A DNA stretch of 64,000 nt, from contig CAWAMV010000004.1 in assembly GCA_963783195.1 (NCBI GenBank), positions 1 to 64,000 of the forward strand. The letters run 5' to 3'. Position numbers and translations under genes: made by a program. This DNA is from Croceibacterium_B sp963783195 (GTDB taxonomy: Bacteria; Pseudomonadota; Alphaproteobacteria; Sphingomonadales; Sphingomonadaceae). The notes beneath the pieces are model-generated. The model saw nothing but the letters and a program-made list of their open reading frames with translations, was not told where the DNA came from and did no database searches. This document shows, in pieces, positions 1 through 9,624 of this stretch (position 1 is the first letter of the stretch; each line of letters opens with the position of its first letter).

Positions 1-1385
1 GCATGTTGCTCCCGTCGCTCTGCGCGCTGAGCCACGACGGGCTGCTGCAGGAGGACCTGCGCATCGTCGGCACGGCGCGTTCGGAGATGGACGACGCGGC
101 CTTTCGCAACTTCGCCCGCCAAGCGCTGGAAAAATTCCTCCCCCCGAACCGGCGCGGCGGGATGGCCGACTTCCTCAACCGCCTCGCCTACCAGCCGCTC
201 GACGTGACCACACCGGAAGGGTTTGCCGAGCTGGCGACCAAGGTCGGTGAGGGGCGCCGCCTCGCGATCTTCCTGTCCACCGCACCGAGCCTTTTCGAAA
301 CCACGATCGAGGGCCTGCGCAAGGTCGGCCTGACCGGCGGGCCGGGGATCGGGGATGCGCGCATCGGGCTCGAAAAGCCGCTCGGCAACGACCTTGCATC
401 GAGCTGCGAGATCAACGACGCGGTCGCCGCGGCCTTTCCCGAGGAGCGGATCTTCCGCATCGACCATTACCTGGGCAAGGAGACGGTGCAGAACCTCCTC
501 GCCCTGCGCTTCGCCAATGTCCTGTTCGAGCCGCTGTGGAACGCCCGTGCCGTCGAGCACGTGCAGATCACCGTGGCCGAGACCGTGGGCCTGGAAGACC
601 GCGCCGGCTATTACGACACCAGCGGCGCGCTGCGCGACATGGTGCAGAACCACATGCTCCAGCTCCTCGCGTTGGTCGCGATGGAGCCGCCGAGCGGCCT
701 CAGCCCGAACGAAGTGCGCGACGAGAAGGTCAAGGTGCTGCGCGCGCTGCGGCCGATCTCGACCGGCGAATCGGTCACCGGTCAGTACCGCGGCGGGGCC
801 AGCGGGGGAGCGATCGTGCCGGGCTATGACGAGGAACTGGGCAAGGATTCCGCCAGCGAGACTTTCGTCGCGCTCAAGGCCCACGTCGACAACTGGCGCT
901 GGCGCGGCGTGCCGTTCTACCTGCGCACCGGCAAGCGGATGCCCGAACGGGTGACTGAAATCGTCGTGCAGTTCAAATGCGTGCCGCATTCGATCTTCAG
1001 CAGCGCCAGGCTGAAGCCCAACAAGCTGGTGATCGGCATCCAGCCGGAGGAAAACATCAGCCTTTCGCTGATGGCCAAGGTTCCCGGTCTCGACCGCGAT
1101 GGGATGGCGCTGCGCGAGGTCCCGCTCGACATTGCCATGCCCGACGCCTTCAGCGGCTCGGTCCGGCGCATCGCCTACGAACGCCTGCTGCTCGACCTGA
1201 TCGAGGGCGACCAGACGCTGTTCGTGCGGCGCGACGAGGTCGAGGCGCAGTGGCGCTGGATCGACGCCATTCGCGCGCTCTGGTCGTCCGAAGGACAGGA
1301 ACCCAAGCCATACAACGCCGGATCGTGGGGCCCCAGTGCGGCCATCGCCCTGGCCGAACGCGACGGGGTAAGCTGGCATGAGTAA
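1..1385 (+). CDS. zwf: Glucose-6-phosphate dehydrogenase (5' truncated by window edge)
   Basis: Oxidises glucose 6-phosphate to 6-phosphogluconolactone, the entry step of the Entner-Doudoroff and pentose phosphate routes in the cytosol. The reading frame is open from the first complete codon; the ATG at position 3 is internal, because the Rossmann GxxGDLA motif expected just before this point is missing, so probably some 25 to 40 N-terminal residues lie outside the window. The family signature RIDHYLGKE (about residues 151-159 of the visible part) contains the substrate-binding lysine and catalytic histidine region. The C-terminus looks complete (460 residues visible). Its stop codon overlaps the edd start, so it heads the operon zwf-edd-glk-ppc-like. 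Confidence 0.97.
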   Translation, partial: MLLPSLCALSHDGLLQEDLRIVGTARSEMDDAAFRNFARQALEKFLPPNRRGGMADFLNRLAYQPLDVTTPEGFAELATKVGEGRRLAIFLSTAPSLFETTIEGLRKVGLTGGPGIGDARIGLEKPLGNDLASSCEINDAVAAAFPEERIFRIDHYLGKETVQNLLALRFANVLFEPLWNARAVEHVQITVAETVGLEDRAGYYDTSGALRDMVQNHMLQLLALVAMEPPSGLSPNEVRDEKVKVLRALRPISTGESVTGQYRGGASGGAIVPGYDEELGKDSASETFVALKAHVDNWRWRGVPFYLRTGKRMPERVTEIVVQFKCVPHSIFSSARLKPNKLVIGIQPEENISLSLMAKVPGLDRDGMALREVPLDIAMPDAFSGSVRRIAYERLLLDLIEGDQTLFVRRDEVEAQWRWIDAIRALWSSEGQEPKPYNAGSWGPSAAIALAERDGVSWHE

Positions 1386-3192
1386 TCTGAACCCGACAAT
1401 CGAAAGGGTAACCGCCCGCCTCGTCGAGCGCTCGGCCCGTTCGCGCCGCCGCTATCTCGACCTGATGGACGCCGAAGGTGCCCGCCACGCCGACCGGGAC
1501 AGCGTTCTGCCGTGCTCCAACCTTGCTCACGGCTTTGCCGCGATGGGCGAGGACAAGGAATCCATCGCCCGCCAGGCGGGACCGAACATCGGCATCATCT
1601 CGGCCTACAACGACACGATTTCCTCGCACCAGCCGTTCGGGGCCTACCCGCCGCAGATGAAGCTCTGGGCCCGCGAGGTCGGGGCGACCGCGCAGGTGGC
1701 CGGCAGCACTCCGGCCATGTGCGACGGCGTGACCCAGGGCACCGACGGCATGGAACTGTCGCTCTTCAGCCGCGATGTCATCGCGCTCTCGACTGCGGTC
1801 GGCCTCAGCCATGCGATGTACGACTGCGTCGCCATGCTGGGCATGTGCGACAAGATCGTTCCCGGGCTGCTGATCGGGGCGCTGCGCTTCGGGTACCTGC
1901 CGGCGATCTTCATTTCCGCCGGCGCCATGCCCAGCGGCATCGGCAACAAGGAGAAGCAGCGCGTCCGCCAGCTTTATGCCGAAGGCAAGGCGACCCGCAG
2001 CGAACTGCTGGAAAGCGAGAGCCGGTCCTACCACGCGCCGGGTGTCTGCACGTTCTACGGCACCGCGAATTCGAACCTGATGATGCTGGAACTGATGGGG
2101 CTGCAGTTGCCGGGTTCCGCCTTCGTGCAGCCCGGCACCCCGCTGCGCAAGGCGCTGACGCGGGCCGCCGTCCATCGGATCGCCGGACTGACCGCCAAGG
2201 GCGCGGACTACCGGCCGCTTTCGCGCTGCGTCGACGAAAAGGCCATTGTCAACGCCGCGGTCGGCCTGCTGGCGACAGGCGGATCGACCAACCATGCGAT
2301 CCACATCCCCGCCTTCGCCCGCGCCGCCGGCATCGCCTTCGACTGGGACGACCTGGCAGAACTCAGCAGCGCGGTGCCGCTGATCGCCCGGGTCTATCCC
2401 AACGGGCCGAGCGACGTGAACCAGTTCGACGCCGCCGGCGGCTTGCCGTTCGTGACCGGCCAGTTGCTCGAGGCGGGCCTGGTGCACCGCGACGTGATGA
2501 CGGTGTTCGGCAGCGACCTTGCCGATTACGTGCAGGAGCCCTGGTTCGACGAGGGAGAGCTTGCCTGGCGCGACTGCGGCCCTTCGGGGGACGAGGGGAT
2601 CCTGCGCACGGCGTCCGATCCGTTCCAGGCCGACGGCGGGATGCGGCTCGTCCAGGGCAACCTGGGGCGCGCCTGCTTCAAGACCAGCGCAGTCGAGCCG
2701 GACCGCTGGACGGTCGAGGCCCCCGCTGCGGTGTTCGACAGCCAGCACGCGGTGGCCCAGGCCTTCGCCAGGGGCGAGCTCGACCGCGACGTCATCGTGG
2801 TGGTCCGCTTCCAGGGCCCGCGGGCCAACGGAATGCCCGAACTGCACAAGCTGACCCCGCCACTGGGCGTGCTGCAGGACCGCGGCTACCGCGTCGCGCT
2901 CGTCACCGACGGGCGGATGAGCGGGGCGAGCGGCAAGGTCCCCGCCGCCATCCACTGCACCCCGGAAGCGCTCGGCGCCGGCCCGCTGGCCTTTCTGCAG
3001 GACGGGGACCCCATCAGGCTGTGCGGCCGCACCGGCGAGCTTTCCACCAGCGCCGACATCTTCGCCCGCAGCCCGGCGATCGGCACCGAGGACGAGCGCG
3101 GGACCGGGCGGGAACTGTTCGGCATGTTCCGCCGCCACGCCGACGGCGCCGAACAGGGCGGCAGCGCCATGCTGGCGGAAGGGGGGCTGTGA
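1378..3192 (+). CDS. edd: Phosphogluconate dehydratase
   Basis: Dehydrates 6-phosphogluconate to 2-keto-3-deoxy-6-phosphogluconate, the defining Entner-Doudoroff step. The 604-residue length and sequence match the IlvD/Edd family. Cysteines that would hold the iron-sulfur cluster are seen in AMCDGVTQG, GMCDKIVPG and GVCTFYGTAN. The ATG overlaps the end of zwf by 8 bases and the stop overlaps the GTG of glk, so translation is probably coupled. The partner aldolase gene eda is not in this window and must lie elsewhere. Confidence 0.97.
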   Translation: MSNLNPTIERVTARLVERSARSRRRYLDLMDAEGARHADRDSVLPCSNLAHGFAAMGEDKESIARQAGPNIGIISAYNDTISSHQPFGAYPPQMKLWAREVGATAQVAGSTPAMCDGVTQGTDGMELSLFSRDVIALSTAVGLSHAMYDCVAMLGMCDKIVPGLLIGALRFGYLPAIFISAGAMPSGIGNKEKQRVRQLYAEGKATRSELLESESRSYHAPGVCTFYGTANSNLMMLELMGLQLPGSAFVQPGTPLRKALTRAAVHRIAGLTAKGADYRPLSRCVDEKAIVNAAVGLLATGGSTNHAIHIPAFARAAGIAFDWDDLAELSSAVPLIARVYPNGPSDVNQFDAAGGLPFVTGQLLEAGLVHRDVMTVFGSDLADYVQEPWFDEGELAWRDCGPSGDEGILRTASDPFQADGGMRLVQGNLGRACFKTSAVEPDRWTVEAPAAVFDSQHAVAQAFARGELDRDVIVVVRFQGPRANGMPELHKLTPPLGVLQDRGYRVALVTDGRMSGASGKVPAAIHCTPEALGAGPLAFLQDGDPIRLCGRTGELSTSADIFARSPAIGTEDERGTGRELFGMFRRHADGAEQGGSAMLAEGGL

Positions 3193-4160
3193 CGACCGAA
3201 CTCATCGTCATCGACGTCGGCGGAACCCACGCCCGCTTCGCCCGCGCCGCGATCGGCCCGGACGGCATCGACCTGGGCGAGCCGGTCACGCTCGAGACAT
3301 CCGACCACGTCAGCCTGCAACTCGCGTGGGAGGCCTATGCCGAGCAGGCGGGGGGATCGCTGCCCGCCGCCGCCGCGATCGCCATCGCTGCGCCGGTCGA
3401 CCTCGACACGATCCGCATGACCAACAACACCTGGTCGTTCCGGCCTGACCGGATCGCCGGGGAGCTTGGTCTGGAGCGGATCACGCTGATCAACGACTTC
3501 GGCGCCGTGGCCCATGCGGTGGCCCGTGCGGCCCCTGCCGACCTCGCTCATATCGCCGGCCCCGACGAACCGCTGCCCGACCGCGGTACGGTCAGCGTGA
3601 TCGGCCCCGGCACCGGCCTTGGCGTCGCCCACTTCCACCGCTTTGCCGGCGGCTACCACGTCCAGGCAACCGAGGGCGCGCACATCGATTTTGCCCCTGT
3701 CGACCGAATCGACGACATGCTCCTTGCCGAACTGCGCGACAGGCATCGCCGGGTCAGCGTCGAGCGGGTGGTTTCTGGCCCCGGCATCGTGGAGATCCGC
3801 AGTGTCCTCGGCCGGATCGAGCAGCGCCTGCTGGCCAATCTCGACGACAAGGCCATCTGGCAACTCGGCATAGAGGGCGAGGATTCGCTGTGCCGCGCGG
3901 CGGTCGAACGGTTCTGCCAGTCGTTCGGCAGCGTCTGCGGCGACTATGCGCTGGCGCACGGTTCAAGCGCGGTCGTGCTCGCCGGCGGCCTCGGCCAGCG
4001 TCTGCGCGATCTGCTGCCGGGATCCGGCTTTGCCGAACGCTTCGCGTTCAAGGGCCGGTACGAGCGCATGATGTGCGGCATCCCCGTCCGCATGATCACT
4101 CACCCGCAGCCCGGCCTCTATGGCGCCGCGGCGGCGTTCGCGAGCGAACACCTGGCATGA
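3189..4160 (+). CDS. glk: Glucokinase
   Basis: Phosphorylates glucose with ATP to feed the adjacent zwf and edd enzymes. The protein (323 residues) carries the bacterial glucokinase phosphate-1 motif DVGGTHARFA near the N-terminus, the NDFGAVAHA segment with the catalytic aspartate, and the GPGTGLGVA loop. The start is a GTG inside the overlap with the edd stop (GTGA), which fits coupled translation; no later in-frame ATG would preserve the N-terminal ATP-binding motif. The stop overlaps the start of the next gene as ATGA. Confidence 0.95.
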   Translation: MTTELIVIDVGGTHARFARAAIGPDGIDLGEPVTLETSDHVSLQLAWEAYAEQAGGSLPAAAAIAIAAPVDLDTIRMTNNTWSFRPDRIAGELGLERITLINDFGAVAHAVARAAPADLAHIAGPDEPLPDRGTVSVIGPGTGLGVAHFHRFAGGYHVQATEGAHIDFAPVDRIDDMLLAELRDRHRRVSVERVVSGPGIVEIRSVLGRIEQRLLANLDDKAIWQLGIEGEDSLCRAAVERFCQSFGSVCGDYALAHGSSAVVLAGGLGQRLRDLLPGSGFAERFAFKGRYERMMCGIPVRMITHPQPGLYGAAAAFASEHLA

Positions 4161-6919
4161 ACAAGGCGGACGACCTGATCGCGCGGCTGAAGGACCTTCA
4201 CAGGCGCACCCGCGAAACACCCCTGTTCAACCCGGTCTTCCAGCTCTCGCTCGACCTGTCACGCCGGATCGAGGGAGGCGAACTGTCGCTCGACGCCTGC
4301 CAGGAGCTGATCGCCGACCTCGAATGCCGCGCGCTCGAACGGCGCGCCGACCGGCTGCACGCCCTCGTCGCGCCGACCGACCCGGAGGCGAACCTCGCGG
4401 CTTTCAGGGCGAGCGACGGCACCTTCGCGGATTTCCGCAGTCACTGGGAAGCGCCGCAGCTGCATGCCGTGTTTACAGCCCACCCGACATTTCTTCTCGG
4501 CCCCGCTCAGACCGCAGCGGTCGCCGAGCGGGCAAGCGGCGGTGCGCAGGACGTCTGCGTCCATCCGGGCGAGCGGCCCGCCATCACGCTCGCCCACGAA
4601 CATGCCGCGGCGATGGCCGCCATCGCCCGGGCGCAGGACGCGCGTGACCGGATCGTCGGGCGCCTGCTCCAAGTGGCGCGCGATGCCTGGCCGGGCGAAT
4701 GGCTCGACTTCGCTCCCCTGCCGTTCCGTTTCGCCACCTGGGTCGGCTACGACATGGACGGCCGGACCGACATCATGTGGTTCCACTCGATCGGCTTCCG
4801 TCTTGCCGAAAAGGCCGAGCGGCTGGCCCGTTATGTCGCGGCGCTGGAAGCGATCGATCCGGAGCACGGCCTGCTCGGCGAATTGCGCGCGGCGACGCAC
4901 TACGCGCGCGACCGGGCGCAGGACTTCGCCGCCGACCTGTCGGACCCGGCGGCGCTTTCGGTCGCAGCCAACCGGCTGACCGCCACGGACCCGCGCAAGT
5001 GCCTTTCGCTCTCCCCTTATATCGACCGGCTTGAGCGCGAGGCGCGCGAGGCCGAGCCGGGGCGCGCCGTTGCGCTCAAGACACTGGTCGCGGCGATGCG
5101 CGCCGACGGGCTCGGCATGGGCTGGATTCATTTCCGGGTGAACGCCAAGCAATTGCACAATGCGATCCGCCGACGGCTCGACCCGAAGGGCGAGCTCGAT
5201 CTCGGCAGCAAGGGCGCGATGGTCCACCTGCGCAAGGCGATCGCCGGCGTAAAGCCGCTGCGCAGCAACTTCGCGGCACTGGCAATCGAGAGTTCGACCG
5301 CGATCCGCCAGTTTATCGCCATGGCGCAGATCCTCGACCACATCGACAGCGACGCGCCGATCCGGATGCTGGTTGCCGAGTGCGAGGAACCGGCGACGAT
5401 GCTCGCTGCGCTCTATCTCGCCAGGCTCTTCGGGATCGAGGACAAGGTCGACATCTCGCCCCTGTTCGAGACCGAGAGCGCGCTGGAGCACGGCGGCCGT
5501 TTCCTCGACGAACTGCTGGCAGAGGAAGAATACCGAACTTACGCGCGGAAGCGGGGGCGAGTGGCGATCCAGACCGGATTTTCCGACGCCGGGCGCTTCG
5601 TCGGCCAGATTCCTGCGAGCCTTGCCATCGAGCGGCTGCAGGGGCGGCTGGCGCAGGCGATGAAGGCGGCGGAGCTGACCGACGTCGCGGCGCTGATTTT
5701 CGACACCCACGGCGAGAGCATGGGCCGCGGCGCGCATCCGGGCAGCATGCAGGATCGTCTCGAATGGCCCCTCTCGCCCTGGGCGCGGCGGCGCTTCGCC
5801 CGCGCGAGCATCAGGCTGGAGCCAGAGGTCAGTTTCCAGGGCGGCGACGGCTACCTGTTCTTCGCCACGCCGGAACTGGCCCTCGCCACCCTTGCCCGCA
5901 TTGCCGAACTGCATCCGGCCGAGACCGACGCCAGCGTTCCCGCCGATCCGTTCTACCGCCGGACGGATCTCAGCCTCGATTTCTACCGCGCGGTCCGCGA
6001 CCACCAGCACGAACACCTCGAGAGTCGCACCTACAGCCGCGCGATTACAGCGTTCGGCCTGGGCCTGCTCAACACTACCGGCAGCCGCGTGTCGCGCCGC
6101 CAGTCGGATCTTTCGGCCGACCGCGAGATGAGCCTGCGCCAGATTCGCGCCATCCCGCACAACGCCATCCTGCAGCAGCTCGGCTACCCGGTGAACGTCA
6201 TCGCCGGAGTCGGCAGCGCGGCGGAGGGCAATTACGAGGCGTTGGCCAAGCTGCTCGAGGAAAGCCCCCGCGGCCGCCAGCTCGTGCGGCTCGTGCGCGC
6301 GTCCGACACGCTCGCCAGCATCAAGACCGTCGCGGCCTGGGGCGAGCTGTTCAATTCGGCCTATTGGGCCAGCCGTCCCTATCGCGGGACCGAGACGCAC
6401 CTGGCCGGGCCATGCCAGGCGCTGGCCGAATATCTCGTCCAGGACGACCGGAACGGCGTATTTCGCCGCCTCGCGAGCCGCTTGCGGATCGACGCGCTCA
6501 AGCTCCATCGCCTGTTCGACCTGATCCCCGAAGAGCAGCCCAGGGCAGACCGCGAAGACGTGCGCCGCGAGATCGGCGCGCTGCAGGCCATCCGCCTCGC
6601 GCTGCTGCAGCACATGTTCCTCAACGCCGTTTCGATCCCGGCCTTCAGCCGCGCCAACGACGTGAGCCGCGACGACGTGCTGGAGATGGTCTTCACCCTG
6701 CGGATCGACGATGCACTGGCGCAGTTGCGGCGCACTTTCCCGACCGACTTCCCGCGGCTGGGCGATTTCGCCGTTGATCAGCCGAGCGATTATCCCGACA
6801 GCGGCGAGGAAGGCTACGGCGCGCTGCGCGCTCGCTACATCGACCCGATCGAGCGTGCCTATTCGCTCTCGCTTCGCGTCACCACCGCGATCGCCAACAT
6901 CTTCGGCGCGCACGGCTGA
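4157..6919 (+). CDS. ppc: Divergent phosphoenolpyruvate carboxylase family protein
   Basis: Belongs to the PEP carboxylase family by length (920 residues) and by order of motifs: FTAHPTF (classically TAHPTE, first catalytic histidine) near residue 110, GFSDAGRFVG (classically GYSDSAKDAG), and THGESMGRGA (classically FHGRGGxxGRGG). The active-site neighbourhood is altered: the lysine of the second motif is arginine, the arginine after the catalytic histidine in the third is missing, and the usual C-terminal xRNTG ending is replaced by IFGAHG. It starts in an ATGA overlap with glk. Public annotation would call it PEP carboxylase, an anaplerotic role that suits a glycolytic operon; the substitutions leave its activity open. 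Confidence 0.75.
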   Translation: MNKADDLIARLKDLHRRTRETPLFNPVFQLSLDLSRRIEGGELSLDACQELIADLECRALERRADRLHALVAPTDPEANLAAFRASDGTFADFRSHWEAPQLHAVFTAHPTFLLGPAQTAAVAERASGGAQDVCVHPGERPAITLAHEHAAAMAAIARAQDARDRIVGRLLQVARDAWPGEWLDFAPLPFRFATWVGYDMDGRTDIMWFHSIGFRLAEKAERLARYVAALEAIDPEHGLLGELRAATHYARDRAQDFAADLSDPAALSVAANRLTATDPRKCLSLSPYIDRLEREAREAEPGRAVALKTLVAAMRADGLGMGWIHFRVNAKQLHNAIRRRLDPKGELDLGSKGAMVHLRKAIAGVKPLRSNFAALAIESSTAIRQFIAMAQILDHIDSDAPIRMLVAECEEPATMLAALYLARLFGIEDKVDISPLFETESALEHGGRFLDELLAEEEYRTYARKRGRVAIQTGFSDAGRFVGQIPASLAIERLQGRLAQAMKAAELTDVAALIFDTHGESMGRGAHPGSMQDRLEWPLSPWARRRFARASIRLEPEVSFQGGDGYLFFATPELALATLARIAELHPAETDASVPADPFYRRTDLSLDFYRAVRDHQHEHLESRTYSRAITAFGLGLLNTTGSRVSRRQSDLSADREMSLRQIRAIPHNAILQQLGYPVNVIAGVGSAAEGNYEALAKLLEESPRGRQLVRLVRASDTLASIKTVAAWGELFNSAYWASRPYRGTETHLAGPCQALAEYLVQDDRNGVFRRLASRLRIDALKLHRLFDLIPEEQPRADREDVRREIGALQAIRLALLQHMFLNAVSIPAFSRANDVSRDDVLEMVFTLRIDDALAQLRRTFPTDFPRLGDFAVDQPSDYPDSGEEGYGALRARYIDPIERAYSLSLRVTTAIANIFGAHG

Positions 6920-7009
6920 GCGTTAACTTCCTGCAGGGGCCGAGTTCCGCAGCGGGACGGCGCCGCGCGCGGACTGGCACTGATGCGCCGTCTTCGGCAT
7001 TGTCGCTGC

Positions 7010-7717
7010 ATGAACAGGGCCACGACATGGATCGGCGGAGCGACGGCGGCGGTAGTGCTCGCCCTCGGCGCCACCTTCTTCGCCGGGCAGTCGCTCGAGG
7101 CGCAGGAAACTGCGACGGTCGACGATTGGCTGACACCGGCCGACGTGCTCGACGCGCGCGATAGCGGAGTGAGTGTGTCGACGGCGGAAGCCCCTGCCAC
7201 CGTCCAGCCGGCCGCTGCACCGGCGCCCGGCCCGGCGACGGCACAGGAGAGCCCGTTCGTCATCAAGCGCATCCTGCCTATCGACGGCCCGATCAAGTAC
7301 GGCGACTGGTACTGGGACGACGCCGGCGTACCCGACGGGCCACTGGTCGTGACCGTCGACCTCGACGCGCGTGTGCTCTCGGTTTTCCGCGGCGGCTACG
7401 AAATCGGCGCGGCGGCGGTGCTGCTCGGCACCGACGAACACCCCACCCCGCTCGGCACCTTCCCGATCCTGTCGAAGGAACGGCACAACATTTCCGAGAA
7501 GTACAACAACGCGCCGATGCCGTGGACGCTGCGGCTGACCTGGGACGGCATCGCCATCCACGGCGGCGCGACGGTCGAGAACGGCTACGCCAGCCACGGC
7601 TGCATCGGCAGTCCGAACGACTTCGTCAGCAAGCTCTACTCCGTCGCCAGGAAAGGCGACAAGGTCATCATCACCCGCGGCAAACAGGCCAACCTGGGCG
7701 ATGCGCTGATCAGCTAG
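7010..7717 (+). CDS. L,D-transpeptidase family protein (YkuD domain)
   Basis: Periplasmic cysteine transpeptidase of the YkuD/ErfK family, which cross-links peptidoglycan or attaches protein to it. An N-terminal hydrophobic segment (about residues 6-26) acts as signal or anchor, followed by an Ala/Pro-rich linker and the YkuD domain (about 85-215). The catalytic region reads IHGGA then SHGCIG; the residue after the SHGC-hydrophobic core is glycine rather than the usual Arg or Asn. An upstream in-frame ATG at 6983 would add nine residues; 7010 places the signal peptide better. Its 3' end overlaps the 3' end of the convergent tilS gene. Confidence 0.85.
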   Translation: MNRATTWIGGATAAVVLALGATFFAGQSLEAQETATVDDWLTPADVLDARDSGVSVSTAEAPATVQPAAAPAPGPATAQESPFVIKRILPIDGPIKYGDWYWDDAGVPDGPLVVTVDLDARVLSVFRGGYEIGAAAVLLGTDEHPTPLGTFPILSKERHNISEKYNNAPMPWTLRLTWDGIAIHGGATVENGYASHGCIGSPNDFVSKLYSVARKGDKVIITRGKQANLGDALIS

Positions 7718-8696
7718 TCCGGCGCGGGGGCTCCGGACGGAAGACCCAGTCTCCGTCCTCGACGGTCACCAGCACGCCGGCGAGGTTGCCGCCCCGTCCG
7801 GCGTTCAGTTCATCGACCAGGCGGGCGGCTTCGCTCCTGCGCGGCATTCGGCCCCGCTCCGCAAGGGCCCATTCCACGAGCCGGATCTGGCCCTCCCGCG
7901 TCAGGTCCTGGGGCTTCGTGATTCCCGAAAGGTCGCGACCGGCATAGCCATGCTCGCCGAGCGTAATCTGGTGATAATGCTCCAGACCTTCCTCGGCATC
8001 GGCAAGGTGGCCGGCCGAGCGAGCCAGCGCTTCGACGTCGATCCACGGCGCGTCGTTGAGAAACTTGCGCACGCGCACGCGGTCGTAACTCTCGTCGTCG
8101 TTGCTCGGATCGCGCACGGCGCCGATGCCGGCACGCTCCATGATCGACGCCAGTTCGGCGCGCCGCCAACCGAGCACGGGCCGCACAAGTGGAGTTCTGT
8201 CCCGCATGAAGAAGCCCCTCTCCCGAATCCCTGCCAGGCCGGCAACGCCGCTCCCCCGGTTGAGCCGCATGAGCAGCGTTTCGGCCTGGTCGTCGGCGTG
8301 GTGCGCGGTGGCAACGGCAGCGAGGCCCCGGCGCGACGCCCAGCCGGTCAGCGCGGCGTAGCGGGCCACGCGCGCGGAGTGTTGCTTGTTGCCTGTTCCG
8401 ACCTCGACCGCGAGCACTTCGCAAGGAACGCCGAGAGCAGCGCAGATTTGCGCGACGAATTGCGCCTCTTGCGCGGCTTCGGGCCGCAGGCCGTGATCGA
8501 CTGTCGCCACTTCGAAGCCACCGGGAACGGACGCGTGCGCCAGCAGCAGCATGGCCATGCTGTCCGGCCCGCCGGACACGGCCAGCCCCGGCTTCGCTCC
8601 ATCGGGCACCAGCCGTCCAAGCGCCGCCGCGAAGCGCGCCGCCTGGTCCGGGGTTACCGCGTCACTTGCAGGTGACGGACTTGCGGTCCTTGTCAT
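7710..8696 (-). CDS. tilS: tRNA(Ile)-lysidine synthase
   Basis: Attaches lysine to C34 of the AUA-reading isoleucine tRNA, changing its identity and codon reading; essential in most bacteria. The PP-loop motif SGGPDS (about residues 40-45) binds ATP, and the DHGLR and HHADDQAET motifs of the family are present. At 328 residues it is the short form typical of alphaproteobacteria. The start lies inside the end of cpoB (about 35 bases of overlap), matching the cpoB-tilS order of the tol-pal region in this class. The usual downstream neighbour ftsH is absent here; instead the gene meets the L,D-transpeptidase gene tail to tail. Confidence 0.95.
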   Translation of the reverse strand: MTRTASPSPASDAVTPDQAARFAAALGRLVPDGAKPGLAVSGGPDSMAMLLLAHASVPGGFEVATVDHGLRPEAAQEAQFVAQICAALGVPCEVLAVEVGTGNKQHSARVARYAALTGWASRRGLAAVATAHHADDQAETLLMRLNRGSGVAGLAGIRERGFFMRDRTPLVRPVLGWRRAELASIMERAGIGAVRDPSNDDESYDRVRVRKFLNDAPWIDVEALARSAGHLADAEEGLEHYHQITLGEHGYAGRDLSGITKPQDLTREGQIRLVEWALAERGRMPRRSEAARLVDELNAGRGGNLAGVLVTVEDGDWVFRPEPPRRTS

Positions 8697-9624
8697 ACTG
8701 GTCCTGCAGCCGCCCGGTGGCGAGCGCCGGATACTTGGCCGAGAACTCGGCCAGCGCGCGGCAGGCGCGAGTCGTGTCCTTCAGCGCGATCATGGATTCG
8801 CCGAGATAGAGCAGGCTGTCGGGCGCACGGGCGCCGTTGGGATCCTTCTGGTAGTTTTCCAGGAAGTACGGCGCGGCGGCCCGCGGCTGCCCGTCGTCCA
8901 GATAGGCCCGCCCCAGCAGGTTCCGCCCGAAGCTGATGCGCGAGTGCGCCGGGTACTTGTCGACGTAGAGCTTCAACTGCTGTTGCGCCTCGGGATAGAA
9001 GCCCGCGTCCCACAGGCGGAAGCCATAGGTGTATTCGTCGTCGCCCGCGTCCCCCGTGTCGGGCTTGAGAATAGCCTTCACCTTCTCCACCCGCTCTGCG
9101 CTCGGCCCCGCAGGGCGCGTGGCGGACGGCGTGGGCGCCGGGGTCGGCGTAGCGCGTGCAGGCTGCAACGCCGGACGGCTCGCGCCGCTCGGCTCGGGGG
9201 CAACCAGCGTGCCGGTCGGCTGCGAGGTCGCGCCCTGGGTCACCGGCGCGCCTGCCTGCTCGAGCGAGGCCAGCCGGGTTTCGAGCTGGGCAATCGCGTT
9301 GGCGTTCTCTTCGCTGCGGGCGGTAAGCCGGGTCAGCTGCGTCTCGAGCGCATTCATCCGGGCGAGAATATCCGTCACGGCACTTTCCGAAGGCGTTCCC
9401 ACCGTGGTCGCCTGGGGGCGGTTCGCCGGCGTCACCACCTCGGGCGGGAAGAACCGCTCGTCACCGTTGGGGAAAACCTGGCGCTGCAAGGCGCGGACCT
9501 CCGCCTCGATCTTGCGCAGGCGGGACTCGTCCTGCGCGGCCGCCGGGACCGCCGTTATCCCGGCCCCGGCGAGTGCCAGCGCTGCCATCGCCAAACGCGA
9601 AGCGGACCAGGCTTTAAGACGCAT
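8662..9624 (-). CDS. cpoB: Tol-Pal-associated periplasmic protein CpoB/YbgF
   Basis: Periplasmic coordinator that links peptidoglycan synthesis with outer-membrane constriction through the Tol-Pal machine. A signal peptide ends at AVPAAAQ (about residue 31). A coiled-coil trimerisation segment follows (DESRLRKIEAEVRALQ, then a second one near 95-125), then a Pro/Ala-rich linker, and three TPR-like repeats in the last 120 residues (for example YTYGFRLWDAGFYPEA and GRAYLDDGQPRAA). It is the first gene of a cpoB-tilS pair. The tol and pal genes are not in this window. Confidence 0.9.
   Translation of the reverse strand: MRLKAWSASRLAMAALALAGAGITAVPAAAQDESRLRKIEAEVRALQRQVFPNGDERFFPPEVVTPANRPQATTVGTPSESAVTDILARMNALETQLTRLTARSEENANAIAQLETRLASLEQAGAPVTQGATSQPTGTLVAPEPSGASRPALQPARATPTPAPTPSATRPAGPSAERVEKVKAILKPDTGDAGDDEYTYGFRLWDAGFYPEAQQQLKLYVDKYPAHSRISFGRNLLGRAYLDDGQPRAAAPYFLENYQKDPNGARAPDSLLYLGESMIALKDTTRACRALAEFSAKYPALATGRLQDQYDKDRKSVTCK

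Noticed and set aside
3..5. ATG at position 3 as start of zwf
   Set aside because: The nucleotide-binding N-terminus typical of the family would be missing; the gene simply begins outside the window.
1150..3138. Long open frames antisense to edd, ppc, ptsP and phyR-like genes
   Set aside because: High GC at third positions keeps antisense frames open; none shows a ribosome-binding site together with a recognisable domain.
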